Both the position numbers and the translations under genes were made by a program. A stretch of DNA of 5,424 nucleotides from UMGS973 sp964507795 (GTDB taxonomy: Bacteria; Bacillota; Clostridia; Peptostreptococcales; Anaerovoracaceae): the NCBI GenBank assembly GCA_964507795.1, contig CAZDQV010000107.1, forward strand, positions 1 through 5,424, read 5' to 3'. Below the pieces are notes generated by a model, which ran no database searches, had not been told where the DNA came from, and was given only the letters and a program-made list of their open reading frames with translations. Below, piece by piece: positions 1 to 5,355 of the stretch (position 1 is its first letter; each line of letters starts with the position of its first letter).

Positions 1-107
1 TTGTAATCAAAACCGCTGCAATCGAAAAAGCCGAAGCTGAAAGCAATACAGTTGAGTCTGACAGCACAAAGTCCCTTTGGGATAAGTTCCTTGACCTGTT
101 CAGATAA
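1..107 (+). CDS. C-terminal end of an unidentified protein (partial)
   Basis: An open frame enters from the left edge (first full codon at base 3) and runs 34 codons to a TAA at 105-107. The visible tail is charged and Ala/Glu/Ser-rich (KAEAESNTVESDS), then ends in an amphipathic segment, SLWDKFLDLFR. A tail like this could be a flexible linker with a terminal helix, but no family is recognisable. The codons look like genuine coding sequence, and the frame is followed 24 bases later by a good hairpin terminator on the same strand, which supports it as a real gene end. The function cannot be inferred from this piece. Confidence 0.6.
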   Translation, partial: VIKTAAIEKAEAESNTVESDSTKSLWDKFLDLFR

Positions 108-130
108 GTTTAATACCCGTCCTTTTGAAC

Positions 131-170
131 AACTCCTCCACATGATACAAATCATATGGAGGAGTTTTAT
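131..170 (+). terminator. Rho-independent terminator of the left-edge gene
   Basis: A 16-bp stem pairs 131-146 with 151-166, with a 4-base loop (ACAA) and one internal C/A mismatch. The TTTT at 165-168 and the AT-rich stretch after it form the U-tract. It sits just after the stop at 107, so it should end transcription of the partial gene and insulate the toxin-antitoxin operon that follows. Confidence 0.8.
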
Positions 171-203
171 AATTAACCTCAAGCAAAGAAAATGTTAAGC
201 TTT

Positions 204-220
204 GGATAAAATATTGGCTA
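204..220 (+). repeat. Direct repeat copy 1, putative antitoxin operator
   Basis: The sequence GGATAAAATATTGGCTA matches the copy at 245-261 at 16 of 17 positions. It lies just upstream of the predicted -35 box of the hip promoter. The copies are 41 bp apart, close to four DNA turns, so bound dimers would sit on the same face. HipB-type antitoxins autorepress their operon through repeated sites, so these are plausible operators. The repeat is seen directly; its role is inferred. Confidence 0.55.
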
Positions 221-224
221 AGAC

Positions 225-253
225 TTGATGTTTATAAGCAAATAGGATAAAAT
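225..253 (+). promoter_or_regulatory. Predicted sigma-A promoter of the hipBA-like operon
   Basis: TTGATG (225-230) and TAAAAT (248-253) are separated by exactly 17 bp, close to the housekeeping consensus. The expected start of transcription is near 260, practically on the first ATG of the antitoxin (261). The -10 box lies inside direct repeat copy 2, so a protein bound there would block RNA polymerase. Confidence 0.5.
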
Positions 254-261
254 ATTAGCTA
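245..261 (+). repeat. Direct repeat copy 2, overlapping -10 box and antitoxin start
   Basis: The sequence GGATAAAATATTAGCTA differs from the copy at 204-220 at a single base (A for G). It covers the predicted -10 element and ends on the A of the first ATG of the antitoxin gene. This position suits an autoregulatory operator. I found no third copy in the window. Confidence 0.55.
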
Positions 262-539
262 TGATAACTCTTAAACAAAAGATGCCAAAAGAAATACAGA
301 CAAATATTGCGCTGCGAATTAGAGATATACGAAAACGCAGAAGGCTTTCGCAGCAAAGCCTTGCCGAAAAATCAGGAGTAAGCCTTGGCTCTGTCAAACG
401 ATTTGAAAACACAGGGGAGATTTCGCTGAAATCGCTGATTAAAATTGCAATTGCCCTGGAAATAGACGATGAGCTTTCAGAGCTGTTTGCAGAGGTGTCG
501 TTTTTATCTATAGAGGAAATTATCAATGGACAGAAATAG
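261..539 (+). CDS. HipB-like HTH antitoxin (Cro/C1 type), 92 aa
   Basis: This small DNA-binding protein should neutralise the HipA-type kinase encoded by the next gene and repress the operon. Residues ~15-70 form a Cro/C1 (XRE) helix-turn-helix domain: RIRDIRKRRRLSQQSLAEKSGV supplies the first helices and turn, and SLGSVKRFENTGEISLKSL the recognition helix and the one after it. The short acidic tail (residues ~68-92) ends in IEEIINGQK. Its stop overlaps the toxin start by 14 bases, the usual antitoxin-first arrangement that couples translation. The first ATG (261) has no convincing Shine-Dalgarno sequence and lies where transcription is predicted to begin, so the message may be leaderless. 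The alternative ATG at codon 8 (282) also lacks a good ribosome binding site. A specific hipB orthologue is not claimed; the role is inferred from the fold and the partner. Confidence 0.88.
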   Translation: MITLKQKMPKEIQTNIALRIRDIRKRRRLSQQSLAEKSGVSLGSVKRFENTGEISLKSLIKIAIALEIDDELSELFAEVSFLSIEEIINGQK

Positions 540-1659
540 ACAGCTAAAAGTTAATTATGACGGAAAAACCGTAGGCACACTGGCGCTTTACAAAGAGCAT
601 ATTGCAGCTTTTCAGTACAGTGAGGAGTGGCTTGCCGAGGGATTCTCAATCAGTCCGTTTTCACTGCCGATGAGCCATAAACTTTTTGTTCCTAAGGTTT
701 TGCCTTTTGACGGACTGTTTGGAGTCTTTTCCGACAGTCTTCCGGACGGCTGGGGCAGACTGCTGGTCGACCGCCTGCTTCTCAAAAACCATATTAATCC
801 GGCGGAACTGGCGAGCCTTGACAGGCTTGCAGTTGTGGGAAGCTCAGGTATGGGAGCTCTTGAGTATGTGCCGGAATATAACCTTAAAGGGAATGAAACG
901 ACCGGTGATCTGGACTACATTGCAGTGGAATGCAGCAGGCTTCTTGAAGCCAAGTATACTGAAAGCCTTGATGAGCTTTTCAGCCTTGGAGCATCTTCCG
1001 GCGGAGCAAGGCCTAAAATTCTTACTGAGTTTGAAGGAGAACCATGGATTATAAAGTTTCCGGCGCCTGAGGACAAAAAAGAAATCGGCAGACAGGAATA
1101 CGACTATGCGCTTTGTGCAAGGCAGTGCGGTATCGAGATGTCTGAAACCAGACTGTTTGCATCGAAAAAATGTGACGGATATTTTGGTACAAAGCGATTT
1201 GACAGGAAGCATTCAGAAAACGGAACTGTGAAGAAAATCCATATGATTTCGGCTTCAGGTCTTTTGGAAACCTCTCATCGCGACCTTGCTCTTGACTATG
1301 ATATTCTGATGAAGGCAACTTTAGAGCTTACAAAGGATTTTAATGAGGTTGAAAAGCTGTACAGGCTTATGTGCTTTAACGTGTTTGCTCATAACCGTGA
1401 CGACCATGCCAAAAATTTCAGTTTTCTTTATGACTTTGATGAGGGCAGGTGGAAACTTTCGCCTGCATATGATCTGACGTACAGCAATTCTCTGTGGGGA
1501 GAGCATGCAACCAGCATACATGGAAATGGGAATGACCCGAAAGGAGAGGATTTGCTTGCAGTTGCTGATATGATTTGTATGAGCAGACCACATGCAGAAA
1601 AAATCATAAGAACTGTTAAAGATTGTGTTATGGAGATGCTGAGAAAATACCAGATATAA
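526..1659 (+). CDS. HipA-family Ser/Thr kinase toxin, 377 aa
   Basis: HipA-family toxins are cytoplasmic kinases. E. coli HipA phosphorylates glutamyl-tRNA synthetase, which causes growth arrest and persistence. The N-terminal HipA domain spans residues ~5-115, with FDGLFGVFSDSLPDGWGRLLVDR at 61-83 as the family hallmark. The kinase part follows: Gly-rich loop GASSGGARPK (155-164), probable ATP-contacting lysine K177 in WIIKFP, catalytic loop HNRDDHAKN (289-297), and the metal-binding Asp D316 in LSPAYDL. S157 aligns by eye with Ser150 of E. coli HipA, the autophosphorylation site that switches the enzyme off. At 377 residues it is shorter than E. coli HipA (440) but has every key motif and looks intact. 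An AGAGGA ribosome binding site (512-517) lies inside the antitoxin gene, 8 bases before the ATG, so the two are translationally coupled. The target of this kinase is not predictable from sequence. Confidence 0.93.
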   Translation: MDRNRQLKVNYDGKTVGTLALYKEHIAAFQYSEEWLAEGFSISPFSLPMSHKLFVPKVLPFDGLFGVFSDSLPDGWGRLLVDRLLLKNHINPAELASLDRLAVVGSSGMGALEYVPEYNLKGNETTGDLDYIAVECSRLLEAKYTESLDELFSLGASSGGARPKILTEFEGEPWIIKFPAPEDKKEIGRQEYDYALCARQCGIEMSETRLFASKKCDGYFGTKRFDRKHSENGTVKKIHMISASGLLETSHRDLALDYDILMKATLELTKDFNEVEKLYRLMCFNVFAHNRDDHAKNFSFLYDFDEGRWKLSPAYDLTYSNSLWGEHATSIHGNGNDPKGEDLLAVADMICMSRPHAEKIIRTVKDCVMEMLRKYQI

Positions 1660-1710
1660 AATAGGGTAGAGTAGGTTTTGTGTAATTTTAAAGCATAAGA
1701 TTATTCAAAT

Positions 1711-1741
1711 AAGGCAGGCACCAATCAAAGTGTCTGCCTTT
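1711..1741. terminator. Hairpin between convergent operons, probable shared terminator
   Basis: A 10-bp stem pairs 1711-1720 (AAGGCAGGCA) with 1731-1740 (TGTCTGCCTT), including one G/T pair, around a 10-base loop. It lies 51 bases after the toxin stop and just beyond the stop of the anti-sigma gene on the other strand. The T-tract is interrupted in both directions, so it is a moderate terminator that probably serves both operons. Confidence 0.6.
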
Positions 1742-1748
1742 GCTGAAT

Positions 1749-2426
1749 TTATCTGCTGCGTATATCCTTTGCCTGCTTTGCATTATCAGTGGAAACAACG
1801 CTTCCGGCTGTTTTTATCAGATTTACAGCCTTGTCTGTTGTTGTAAGGGTAAACCCTATACCTGCCGCATCATCTGTCCAAAGCAGAATTCTGCTGCCGT
1901 CTGACAGGGTATAGAGAGTGCCGCTGCTGCCGTTAATGTCTGCAGCCTCTTCACTTTTGATGTTTTCAAAAGTAATCTGCCCGCCCTCACCTGCTGTCTG
2001 ATAAACATATCGAAGCTCGCTGCCGCTCTCATTTTCATAAATTACTGTCTGCATTCTGTTGTCATGCTCCGAAACAAAAATTTCGCTATAGCCGTCAGGA
2101 ACATATTCCGGATAGTAAAACCCAAGCGTCAGCTCTGCATCATCTGTCTTGGCAAAATCAACCTCTGTAGTCTGATTGTAATCTGTCTTTTTCATTTCAA
2201 TATGCATAGTTACAGCTGCAAATGCCGTGGCTGCAAGTACCGCAACAAGTGCTGCGGCAATAAGACCTATGCGCAGTGAACGTTTTCTTTTGTATTGCAT
2301 TATATAATCTCCTTTCTGAGCCTTGCAGGCTTCGAGAAGATCATTGTAAATGACTTCATCAGCTTCCTTTGAAAGAGTTATGCTGTCCATTTCCTTTATA
2401 TATTTTTCAAAATGTTTATCTGTCAT
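1749..2426 (-). CDS. Membrane anti-sigma factor with DUF4367 domain, 225 aa
   Basis: This is probably the anti-sigma factor that holds the adjacent ECF sigma factor inactive until a signal arrives outside the cell. Residues 1-50 form a charged cytoplasmic part that should bind the sigma factor. A positive patch (KRKR, 46-49) precedes one membrane helix at ~52-72 (alanine/leucine/valine-rich), which gives an N-in, C-out topology. The extracytoplasmic part (~100-215) resembles DUF4367: YYPEYVPDGY at 104-113, then alternating strands, then a segment with ILLWTDDAAGIGFTL and a final helix TDKAVNLIKTAGSV. No zinc-binding HxxxCxxC motif is seen, so it is not a classical ZAS anti-sigma protein. The start is well fixed: GGAGG (2435-2439) lies 8 bases before the ATG and within the end of the sigma gene, and the sigma stop TAA is immediately followed by this ATG. 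The inducing signal is unknown. Confidence 0.85.
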   Translation of the reverse strand: MTDKHFEKYIKEMDSITLSKEADEVIYNDLLEACKAQKGDYIMQYKRKRSLRIGLIAAALVAVLAATAFAAVTMHIEMKKTDYNQTTEVDFAKTDDAELTLGFYYPEYVPDGYSEIFVSEHDNRMQTVIYENESGSELRYVYQTAGEGGQITFENIKSEEAADINGSSGTLYTLSDGSRILLWTDDAAGIGFTLTTTDKAVNLIKTAGSVVSTDNAKQAKDIRSR

Positions 2427-2876
2427 TTATTCTTCCTCCAGCCTGTTTTTAAGATGTTTTCGGGCTCTCTCAAGCCTTGAGGTTACAGCAGACCGACTTA
2501 TTCTCTGCATCTTGCCAATCTCTGCCGTAGAGTAGCCCTCGTAATAATAGAGGTAGATAACTGTTCGCTCTTTCACAGAAAGCGACATCACTGCATCGGT
2601 AATTTCAAGGAAACTGCCAGAATCATATGGCATGTCTTCGGGAAGACTTTCTTCTGAATGACGTTTGTAAAACCTCAATCTGTCTTTGCAGAGGTTTGCA
2701 GTAACGCTCATAAGCCATGCCCTTTCTCTGCCCTCGTAAACAGCGTCTCTGTTTTGTATAAGGCGCATAAATACATCATGACAGATATCTTCTGCCTCAC
2801 CTGCGGAATGCATATATGTCAGCGCAAGTCGATACACTGAGTTTTTGTGCTCATTGTAAATCTGTGAAATGTCCAA
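2427..2876 (-). CDS. ECF-family RNA polymerase sigma factor, ~149 aa (TTG start)
   Basis: This alternative sigma-70-family factor directs RNA polymerase to a stress or envelope regulon. Counting from the TTG start, region 2 spans ~5-73 (IYNEHKNSVYRLALTY, then GEAEDICHDVFMRLI, then ERAWLMSVTANLCKDRLR). Region 4 spans ~92-143 (AVMSLSVKERTVIYLYYYEGYSTAEIG and the DNA-recognition helix SRSAVTSRLERARKHL). The linker is short and there is no region 1 or 3, as expected for ECF factors. The open frame extends upstream to an ATG at 2903 (158 aa), but that ATG has no ribosome binding site and abuts a predicted -10 box. The TTG at 2876 has an AGAGG (2884-2888) 7 bases ahead and gives the compact N-terminus typical of the family. 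It abuts the membrane anti-sigma gene with no gap, forming a two-gene operon that is probably autoregulated. Confidence 0.9.
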   Translation of the reverse strand: MDISQIYNEHKNSVYRLALTYMHSAGEAEDICHDVFMRLIQNRDAVYEGRERAWLMSVTANLCKDRLRFYKRHSEESLPEDMPYDSGSFLEITDAVMSLSVKERTVIYLYYYEGYSTAEIGKMQRISRSAVTSRLERARKHLKNRLEEE

Positions 2877-2883
2877 TATTACA

Positions 2884-2888
2884 CCTCT
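2884..2888 (-). promoter_or_regulatory. Ribosome binding site deciding the sigma gene start
   Basis: AGAGG on the - strand lies 7 bases upstream of the TTG at 2876-2874. It falls inside the longer reading frame (codons 5-8 counting from the ATG at 2903). A good site here and none before the ATG favour the TTG start. Confidence 0.55.
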
Positions 2889-2907
2889 CTTTTGAGTACT
2901 CATATAT

Positions 2908-2935
2908 ATAACGAACAGACATATATGTTTGTCCC
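2908..2935 (-). promoter_or_regulatory. Predicted ECF-type promoter of the sigma/anti-sigma operon
   Basis: On the - strand, GGGACA (2935-2930) and CGTTAT (2913-2908) are separated by 16 bp, the geometry of ECF promoters (a GGAAC-like -35 and a CGTC/CGTT-like -10). Transcription would start near 2901, giving a ~25-base leader to the TTG start. This would make the sigma factor activate its own operon. The assignment is inferred from layout. Confidence 0.45.
2913..2934. repeat. 22-bp imperfect palindrome inside the sigma promoter
   Basis: The arms GAACAGACATA and TATGTTTGTCC pair at 9 of 11 positions around a perfect core, ACATATATGT (2919-2928). The dyad covers the spacer and most of both promoter elements of the sigma operon. 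It could be an operator for a dimeric regulator, or its symmetry may arise partly from the promoter elements themselves. Confidence 0.4.
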
Positions 2936-2957
2936 ATACAAATTAAAAAATATATAA

Positions 2958-2996
2958 TAAAAATATCGGACACAGAATTGCAGCTTCTGCATCCGA
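2958..2996 (-). terminator. Strong rho-independent terminator after the broken HTH gene
   Basis: On the - strand, TCGGATGCAGAA (2996-2985) pairs with TTCTGTGTCCGA (2977-2966) over all 12 positions (10 Watson-Crick, 2 G/U), with a 7-base loop. TATTTTTATT follows. It lies 19 bases after the relic gene's stop and separates it from the sigma operon promoter downstream. Confidence 0.82.
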
Positions 2997-3015
2997 CAGG
3001 AAAGCTATATCAAAA

Positions 3016-3208
3016 TTATTTATGTGTTTTGGGAGCCCTCTTGCGAACAGGCAACGCCAGGTCCTGAAGAGTTCTTCCCAGCTTATCATCTTTGGCAACC
3101 AAGAGCTGTTGACAGATTCCTGCGAATCCTTGCAAGCTTTATCTGCTCTCCCATTGTCTCAAGTATTTTTTGTGTTGCAGGAAGGATCGTAACTGCCTTT
3201 TTGCCCAT
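3016..3208 (-). pseudogene. Remnant of a small XRE/HTH regulator with internal deletion and frameshift
   Basis: The ATG at 3208 has an AAGGAG site (3222-3217) 8 bases ahead and opens a frame reading MGKKAVTILPATQ, KILETMGEQIKLARIRRNLS, which stops after 40 codons at 3086. In a different frame the DNA continues as LLVAKDDKLGRTLQDL, ALPVRKRAPKTHK, ending at a TAA at 3016-3018. I recognise these as the two ends of one family of ~100-110-residue HTH proteins often found beside hipA-like genes. In that family the region between RRNLS and LLVAKDD holds the helix-turn-helix core (about 40 residues by recall). That core is missing here, and the join is out of frame, so the gene is a relic. No hipA-like sequence follows it; a terminator comes 19 bases later. 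The 40-residue product might still be made, since promoter and ribosome binding site are intact, but it would lack a DNA-binding domain. Confidence 0.8.
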
Positions 3209-3231
3209 ATCATCAACTCCTTAACGTCTAT

Positions 3232-3260
3232 AATATATACAATTTCCTGGTTAAAATCAA
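3232..3260 (-). promoter_or_regulatory. Predicted promoter of the broken HTH gene
   Basis: TTGATT (3260-3255) and TATATT (3237-3232) on the - strand are exactly 17 bp apart. The start of transcription would be near 3225, leaving a short leader that contains the AAGGAG ribosome binding site of the relic gene. The promoter appears undamaged although the gene is not. Confidence 0.45.
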
Positions 3261-3286
3261 TAATTATAAACATTAAAATGTATTTG

Positions 3287-5350
3287 CTAAATCCTCATGG
3301 CTGTCTCATATGCCTGCCAGATAACACTCCTCAGATTACCTACTTTGTCACAGTCGCCTACAAAATGAATCCTTGACCCGGCTTTTTTCTTATCAAGAAG
3401 CGGCGCCGGTATATATCCTGCAGAGCTGATAACAGAGTCGCACTTAATTTCAAACAATTTACCGTCTTTGCCTTTGCATACAATATGATCATCACAAACC
3501 TCTTCCAAGCCTGTTTCCAGATAAACCGGGATATTGTTGGCTGCAAACCATTCTCTCAGATAAGAACTGTTTGCAAGGCAAACGCCTTTTTGTGCGACAA
3601 GGTCGTTTTTCATTTCAACAATCACAGGGTTTTTCCCGGTAATTGCAAGCTCGTATGCGATTTCGCTTCCTGTAAGGCCTCCTCCTATTACAACAACAGT
3701 GTCTCCTACTTCTGTACCTGTCAGGAAGTCACACGCTTCTATCATTTTTTCATGTCCCGGTACATTTTTCAGCACTCTTGCAATTGCTCCGGTAGCGACA
3801 ATAACCGGCAGGTTGCCAAATGCTTTTACATCTTTCACTTCATTATTCAAGTGAATTTCCACATCAAGTTTTTTCATCTGGAGTCTGTACCATGCGAGCA
3901 GATCTCTCAGATTCCCTTTGTAACTTTCTGCGCTGGCTGCTATGAATGTACCTCCAAGGACATCGCTCTTTTCGTAAATAACCGGCTCATGGCCTCTCAG
4001 TTTCAATACTCTTGCAGCTTCCATTCCTCCTATGCCGCCGCCAATAATTATAACCTTCTGTGGGTTTGATGTTTTTTTGATGTAGTGTTTGTCCCATTGC
4101 ATGGTTTCGGCGTTTACTGCACATCTTGCAAGGTGAAGGCTGTCACTGAGATCCTGGTCGTTTGGAACTCCTTCGTAATGACACATATTGAAGCAGCCGC
4201 TGTGACACAATATACACGGCCTTATTTCTTCTTCTTTTTCATCTATCATTTTTGTGACCCACTGCGTATCGGCAAGGAAGCGTCTTGCAAATCCTGCGCC
4301 GTCTATTTTGCCCGCCGCTACGGCCTTCGCCGCTGTTTCAGGGTTCATTCTTCCTGCACATACAACCGGAATGTCTACAAAGTTTTTAATATGTTCCACA
4401 TCATCAAGGTTGCAGTTTTCAGGCATATAAATCGGTGGATGTGCCCAGTACCAGGCATCGTAGGTTCCGTTGTCGCAGTTGAGCATATCATAGCCTGCAT
4501 CCTGCAGATATTTTGCCGCTTTTTCGGATTCTTCCATATCTCTTCCGACTTCCACATAATCCTCACCCGGCACTGCTCCCTGACGGAAGCCTTTGGTTTT
4601 TGAAAGCACACTGTATCTTAACGATACCGGGAAGTCTTTGCCGCAGACCTGCTTGATTGCCTGCACGATTTCCACTGCAAAACGGTATCTGTTTTCAAAA
4701 GAACCGCCATATTCATCTGTCCTGTGGTTTACATATTTCAAAGTGAACTGATCCAGCAGGTATCCTTCATGTACCGCATGGATTTCAACTCCGTCCACTC
4801 CCGCATCTTTTAGCAGTTTTGCAGTTTTGGCAAATGCATCTACAAATTCATGGATTTCTTCAACAGTCATCTCTCTTGATGGTACTTTGTCTGACCATCT
4901 GTTTGGTGCAGGGCTTGCTGTCGCTGTTATCTTGTCAAGATCCATGAACGGTTTTGACAGTTTGCGAAGGATTTTGTTTGTATACAGTTTCTCCATCATT
5001 TCGCTGATTGTAAACGATCTGCCAAAGCCTGCAGTCAGCTGCACAAACAGCTTCGCTCCTGTTTTGTGAAATTCCGGGAGCCACTGGGCAAGATCCCTGT
5101 ACATCTTCTTATTTTTGTAAAGCCATTGCCCGTACATCGGATTATATATGGGCTGGCAGCCGGGCAGCACAAGCCCCGCATTGTTTTGGGCAACCTCCAT
5201 AATGAATTTTGCTCCTGCCTTGTCAAAGTGGTTTTTCTCCATCCACCCAAACAGATCCGTACCTCCCATAGACGTAAGAACGATTCTGTTCTTTATTTCA
5301 CAATTCCCAATCTTCCACGGTGTAAATAGCGGTTCATATTTCTGATTCAT
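3287..5350 (-). CDS. 2-enoate reductase-like OYE flavin/Fe-S oxidoreductase, 687 aa
   Basis: This is a soluble NAD(P)H-dependent reductase of the Old Yellow Enzyme superfamily, built like 2-enoate and 2,4-dienoyl-CoA reductases, which reduce activated C=C bonds using FMN, a 4Fe-4S cluster and FAD. Residues ~3-365 form the FMN-binding TIM barrel (LFTPWKIGNCEIKNRIVL, active-site HAVHEGYLLDQF at 191-202, NHRTDEYGGSFENR after it, FMN-phosphate segments CAGRM and GFARR). Cysteines C379, C382, C386 and C410 (CxxCxxxC, then 23 residues, then C) should hold the cluster; C390 is extra. GGGIGG (437-442) binds FAD, GGGLTG (556-561) binds NAD(P)H, and VGDC (664-667) is the final FAD motif. The length is typical of full three-part enzymes. 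The ATG at 5350 follows GGAGG (5360-5356) by 5 bases; an upstream TTG (5362) overlaps that site and is not the start. The substrate is unknown: an enoate, dienoyl-CoA, or a dietary or host compound are all possible. Confidence 0.92.
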   Translation of the reverse strand: MNQKYEPLFTPWKIGNCEIKNRIVLTSMGGTDLFGWMEKNHFDKAGAKFIMEVAQNNAGLVLPGCQPIYNPMYGQWLYKNKKMYRDLAQWLPEFHKTGAKLFVQLTAGFGRSFTISEMMEKLYTNKILRKLSKPFMDLDKITATASPAPNRWSDKVPSREMTVEEIHEFVDAFAKTAKLLKDAGVDGVEIHAVHEGYLLDQFTLKYVNHRTDEYGGSFENRYRFAVEIVQAIKQVCGKDFPVSLRYSVLSKTKGFRQGAVPGEDYVEVGRDMEESEKAAKYLQDAGYDMLNCDNGTYDAWYWAHPPIYMPENCNLDDVEHIKNFVDIPVVCAGRMNPETAAKAVAAGKIDGAGFARRFLADTQWVTKMIDEKEEEIRPCILCHSGCFNMCHYEGVPNDQDLSDSLHLARCAVNAETMQWDKHYIKKTSNPQKVIIIGGGIGGMEAARVLKLRGHEPVIYEKSDVLGGTFIAASAESYKGNLRDLLAWYRLQMKKLDVEIHLNNEVKDVKAFGNLPVIVATGAIARVLKNVPGHEKMIEACDFLTGTEVGDTVVVIGGGLTGSEIAYELAITGKNPVIVEMKNDLVAQKGVCLANSSYLREWFAANNIPVYLETGLEEVCDDHIVCKGKDGKLFEIKCDSVISSAGYIPAPLLDKKKAGSRIHFVGDCDKVGNLRSVIWQAYETAMRI

Positions 5351-5355
5351 TTTGT

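Noticed and set aside
686..1318. Open frames in other frames over the toxin gene (686-1054 +, 844-1212 -, 1049-1318 -)
   Set aside because: The HipA motifs are continuous in the main frame. The alternatives lack motifs and start signals.
3024..3224. 66-codon + strand open frame in the intergenic region
   Set aside because: The - strand of the same DNA encodes both ends of a recognisable HTH family and has a ribosome binding site, so the + strand frame is a shadow of that relic.
3250..3300. Possible terminator after the reductase (ACATT/AATGT inverted repeat)
   Set aside because: The stem is only five A/T-rich pairs around a 2-base loop, too weak to call.
3485..4069. 194-codon + strand open frame opposite the reductase gene
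   Set aside because: It is an antisense shadow of a well-supported coding region. Its translation is rich in Cys, Phe and His with no family signature, and it has no ribosome binding site.
4086..4097. Second copy of the 12-mer ATGGGACAAACA (- strand), identical to the -35 region of the sigma promoter
   Set aside because: It lies inside the reductase coding sequence (encoding around QWDKH) with no CGTT-type -10 at the right distance. One 12-mer match is expected by chance in a window this size.
4085..4603. 172-codon + strand open frame opposite the reductase gene
   Set aside because: Same reason: low-complexity antisense translation of the conserved TIM-barrel region, with no start signal.
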